This document shows positions 60,962 through 64,000 of a DNA stretch of 64,000 bases, one piece after another. Within the stretch, counting starts at the first letter, position 1. Every line of letters starts with the position of its first letter. Under the pieces are notes generated by a model, which was given only the letters and a program-made list of their open reading frames with translations, was not told where the DNA came from and ran no database searches. Source of the stretch: Vanilla planifolia. Taxonomy: Eukaryota > Streptophyta > Magnoliopsida > Asparagales > Orchidaceae. The stretch spans positions 18,261,755 to 18,325,754 of the forward strand of contig CM043868.1 in the NCBI GenBank assembly GCA_023846275.1. Direction: 5' to 3'. The translations under genes were made by a program, and so were the position numbers.

Positions 60962-61700
60962 TATTAAAACTATACACTAATTTGATATTTTTATAATGAA
61001 TACAACATTACATCAAATAAATAAATTTTAAAATATAACCTTAAAATTTCAAAGACGTTCCTTTATTACATATAAGAAATGCAGTATACTAAAATATTCA
61101 AAATTTATCTTTATTAAATATTAGTCTTAATATTTTTATTAAAGAAAATAACCTGTAAACTTATAATTTATTATTAATTTTAACAACAAAAAAATATTGT
61201 TAAAAAAATAAGCATAAAAATATTTAAAAATATTTATCTGATACATTTATTATAAAAACAAAATAGTATCATGAACTAAAAAAAATTGAATTAATTTTTT
61301 CACGTTTTAATTTATTTTAAATTAATTTTAAAAGAAAAATAAAAAATTATGATCAAAGTGGCTTTCCATTTCATAAAAATAAATATCTTTTACGCTTTAC
61401 AATATTTTTTATTATTTTTTCTTACTATGACAATAAAAAATTGGTTTAATAAAAACTTAGATGTTAGACTCGACATCCACAACCTCTAAAGTACATAATG
61501 ACCGCTCAGACCCGCATATTCAAGCGATCTTTAAGTCATAAAATAAGTAATGAATTTATATAAATATTAAAATTCAGTACAATTAGAAATCAATTCTTTT
61601 TTCAGATTAATTTAGACCAAAAGCAAACTAAAAACCCCTAAACGTACTTTTCCGGCCGTTAAACATCTACAGTACTCCCATCTTAAATGGGACAAGAACT
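58879..61700. other. AT-rich DNA with several microsatellites
   Basis: Simple repeats: ATT-rich run 60162-60213, (CT)14 at 60373-60400 and (TA)20 at 60916-60955. No gene is supported on either strand. Confidence 0.6.
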
Positions 61701-61938
61701 AGCAAACAGGCTAATTAATTCATAGCTTATATTCTTCTTTATTTATATCTTGATCTCCTACGCCGTCAATTTAATTTCTCATTTGTTCACGTGTCATCAT
61801 CACTTTCAACAGAGCCCGGAGGCAATCAGGCAAAAGCAGTACAAAACAATTCTACAAGCAACAAGCAACTCTATTCCAGGCAGGGAGCGAAAAAAAGGGA
61901 AAAAATCAGTACAGACAAACCGCGAAGATACATTTCCA
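61701..61938 (-). other. Probable 3' UTR of the BZR1-type gene
   Basis: Follows the stop codon on the minus strand. It has more balanced composition than the AT desert beyond it. No definite poly(A) signal assigned. Confidence 0.4.
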
Positions 61939-62742
61939 TCAAGCATCAGATTTATTCCTCGAGCAACCGAGAGTGAGCTCCAACTCATCAGACCCACACT
62001 CTTCATGAATTCTCTCTCCTTCCCAAGGCTTCACAGCTCCCACCGGAGGAACATTACTAAAGTTTCCAAATGCAAAATCATCAGCTTCACACATCTGAAC
62101 ATCAGCCGGTAATACCGGAGAAGACAATCCACTCTGGCCCGGTGTCCACATCCTCGACGACCCCGCACTTACAGACGGCTCTCGGTACATGCCGAATGGG
62201 TTTGAAGATACAAGACTGAAGGTCGGAGATGTTGGGCTGGCGATTGGGATTTGAATCCCCACAAGCCATGCCGAGCTGGTGACTACCTTATGGTTTGGAC
62301 TGCGCGGGGTAGAGTCTGGCAGGTGGGCAGCATAGTGGGAAGCCGTCACTGGCCAAGAAGGCAGTAAAGTATTTGCTTGGTCGTCCCAACATGTCTTGAT
62401 CCGGGGAGTCCGTGCAGTGGGTGAGCTATCGTGGGGTGTCACAGGAGCACTGATGGAACCTTGGTGGATGTAGATATTGTGGAGGCTTGGAGGTTTGGAA
62501 GAGGAAGCAGAGGATGAAGAAATCGAAGGGAGGTTCTTCAGCCAAGGAATGAGAGAGTTGGCATCTGAAGTGCTATTAACCAGATTGTTCGCATTGTTGA
62601 TGTAGGCTGAGGACGCTGGGCTAGGGAAGGAGGACGTGGGGCTTGGGTTGTAGGACGCGCAGGGACTTGGCTGATATGATGAGCATGGGCTCGCAGAGGC
62701 AGAGACGCACACAATGTCCGTGCGGTCCGCTGGCTTGCATCC
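61939..62742 (-). CDS. BZR1: BZR1/BES1-type transcription factor, last exon (partial gene)
   Basis: Brassinosteroid-pathway transcription factor family. This is the second and last exon, 267 codons plus stop on the minus strand, entered in phase 0 after a good acceptor (GATGCAG then GGATGCAAGCC). Family blocks in order: GCKP linker; the Ser-rich [14 protein letters not shown] region that is a target of GSK3-like kinases; [10 protein letters not shown]; the PEST-like ISAPVTP...ARTPRIKT segment bound by PP2A in BZR1; [20 protein letters not shown]; and a final EAR-type repression motif LELTLG. The first exon, with the basic DNA-binding domain, is not found up to 64000, so it must lie beyond the window behind an intron of at least 1.26 kb. 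The frame is intact. Confidence 0.92.
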   Translation of the reverse strand, partial: GCKPADRTDIVCVSASASPCSSYQPSPCASYNPSPTSSFPSPASSAYINNANNLVNSTSDANSLIPWLKNLPSISSSSASSSKPPSLHNIYIHQGSISAPVTPHDSSPTARTPRIKTCWDDQANTLLPSWPVTASHYAAHLPDSTPRSPNHKVVTSSAWLVGIQIPIASPTSPTFSLVSSNPFGMYREPSVSAGSSRMWTPGQSGLSSPVLPADVQMCEADDFAFGNFSNVPPVGAVKPWEGERIHEECGSDELELTLGCSRNKSDA

Positions 62743-64000
62743 CTGCATCACAGCAGTTTCATAATGTCGCTTCACTCAATAATCACAAAGTCAAATATCT
62801 ATAACTAAAACAAAAAGGAGCACACATTCCTTAAATGGACCAAGGGAAATCAACAGAAGCAAACATGTTAGCATCCAAGTAAAAACGCAGACTTCTCCAC
62901 CAAATCCAATGGTGAAGAATGTGATTGAGTAATTCAAAATCATCATTGCGGACGATAAAAATCTTGAGAAGCTCACACTGGCAAGTGCAACTATTTGCTG
63001 TCATATGATGTTTACCACAGGCTAGTATATCATGAGTGCGTGGATCGAAATTGTCTAAAATAAAATCCATTTACCTAGTTGGGCTGTGGACCAATGGCAG
63101 GTTTGTAATCTTTTGGGGTGATTCAGATCAAATGAGAGGTGCCTTGGCAAATATTTTAATGAAAAATTATATTATCTCATACTTGAATACAAACTACAAG
63201 AGATAATACAAGGTAATCGAATATGGCAACACTGCTTTTAACGCTTGCTATAGAAAACAATGTTTGAATACACAAAATGCTATATTCATTAAATTAGCAT
63301 TAAATAGTGTGCTTGAATTAAAAAAATACAAATACGACCGTAATTAAGACAGCTAAAGATATGCGTAGCAAACCAAACAATATATTAACATTAAATATTG
63401 GTGTATTTGAACATGAAGTAAGCAATAAAACCATACTCAAATGTTTTAATGCTGACATCTTCAGGAGGAATTTAGCCTCTCAAATCAGATTCCTCTCTGC
63501 AAAATATTATCAGATGTCTTAGACATATGGTTGTAGAATCAACACCCACCTGCCAAACCACACCACCCCCCCTAATGACCATTTTATTGGGAAACGAGGA
63601 AATTTTAATAAATGCCCCCCAAATGAACATATAAATGATCGAAGAGCAAGCAGATGATATCTCGCGGTTGGCATCAATTAAGAAATGATTAGTAGAGAAA
63701 GAAGCCATTGAGGGAAAACCAAGAAATAGAAGAGTTTCAGTAGCCTCAAATGACAAAGATTTTGATTTGATTGGTTGCACTAACCTGGAAGTAGACGGAG
63801 GATCCCCCAGCGCATCCCAAATGATTACCAAATGACCCGAGAGATGATCATTAGGACTTAGACAAAGATGGCTTGAGAAATGATTGTCAAAGAAAGAATT
63901 TGGGCTCATGAATTAGACAAGAATAGAGACTCGATACACCATCTTTTTGTGGATATTCTTTCAAGAGGTCAATGGAGAGAAGCTAATGAATGACTTCAAA
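62743..64000 (-). other. Intron 1 of the BZR1-type gene (to window end)
   Basis: The acceptor of exon 2 is at 62743-62744 and no BZR DNA-binding exon is found upstream on this strand. Most of the stretch is therefore read as intron. A 145-codon minus-strand frame at 63472-63909 is long for this composition, but it shows no family motif and may be chance or part of an inserted element. Confidence 0.5.

Overview
The window is nuclear DNA of a flowering plant. Genes have introns with plant-type splice sites, and they belong to plant families (FT/TFL1-type PEBP, nodulin-26-like aquaporin, BZR/BES1 transcription factor). The rest is AT-rich and crowded with LTR retrotransposons, LINE remnants and a piece of plastid DNA. 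I cannot place the species. The GC-rich last exon of the FT-like gene and the GC-rich aquaporin exons stand out sharply against their AT-rich surroundings.

Layout. 1-4568: a fairly young Ty1-copia element on the minus strand, with its 3' LTR cut by the window edge. 4569-6720: a dead FT-like gene on the minus strand with its promoter side and 3' flank. 6725-7010: a LINE scrap. 7180-16400: AT-rich DNA with a dispersed repeat, a diverged minisatellite and domains rich in ATCATACTA/TACGAT-type words. 16425-18860: the second arm of an inverted duplication, holding an apparently intact four-exon FT-like gene (17181-18405, plus strand). 18942-23918: an older copia element of the same family. 25785-26250: a third scrap of FT-like 3' end. 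27723-30850: a 3.1-kb solo LTR with a perfect target-site duplication. 31171-31981: two tandem arrays. 34964-39765: a third, older copy of the copia family. 40040-40510: a fourth FT-like exon 4 relic. 40500-46330: a LINE interrupted by Ty3-gypsy pol remains. 46980-47225: plastid trnE-trnY DNA. 48480-50090: a different, decayed copia element. 51008-52191: an intact NIP aquaporin gene, minus strand. 53690-55605: two tandem copies of the repeat also seen near 7.2-7.8 kb. 61939-62742: the last exon of a BZR1/BES1-type gene, minus strand, whose DNA-binding exon lies beyond the window.

Main result. The window holds a small cluster of FT-like (florigen family) gene copies made by DNA-level duplication, since introns and flanks are kept. 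One copy is open from start to stop with all splice sites canonical. It keeps the FT-diagnostic Tyr (FT Tyr85) and the 14-3-3-contact residues. In the external loop that separates activating from repressing FT proteins it has lost Tyr134, Gly137, Trp138 and Gln140 (now Ser, Glu, Arg, Glu). Those are the positions altered in known antagonistic FT paralogues such as sugar beet BvFT1, so this gene is a candidate floral repressor or neofunctionalised FT. The copia family beside it shows a stepwise change in the number of about 21-bp repeats in its U3 region (five, three and one copies).
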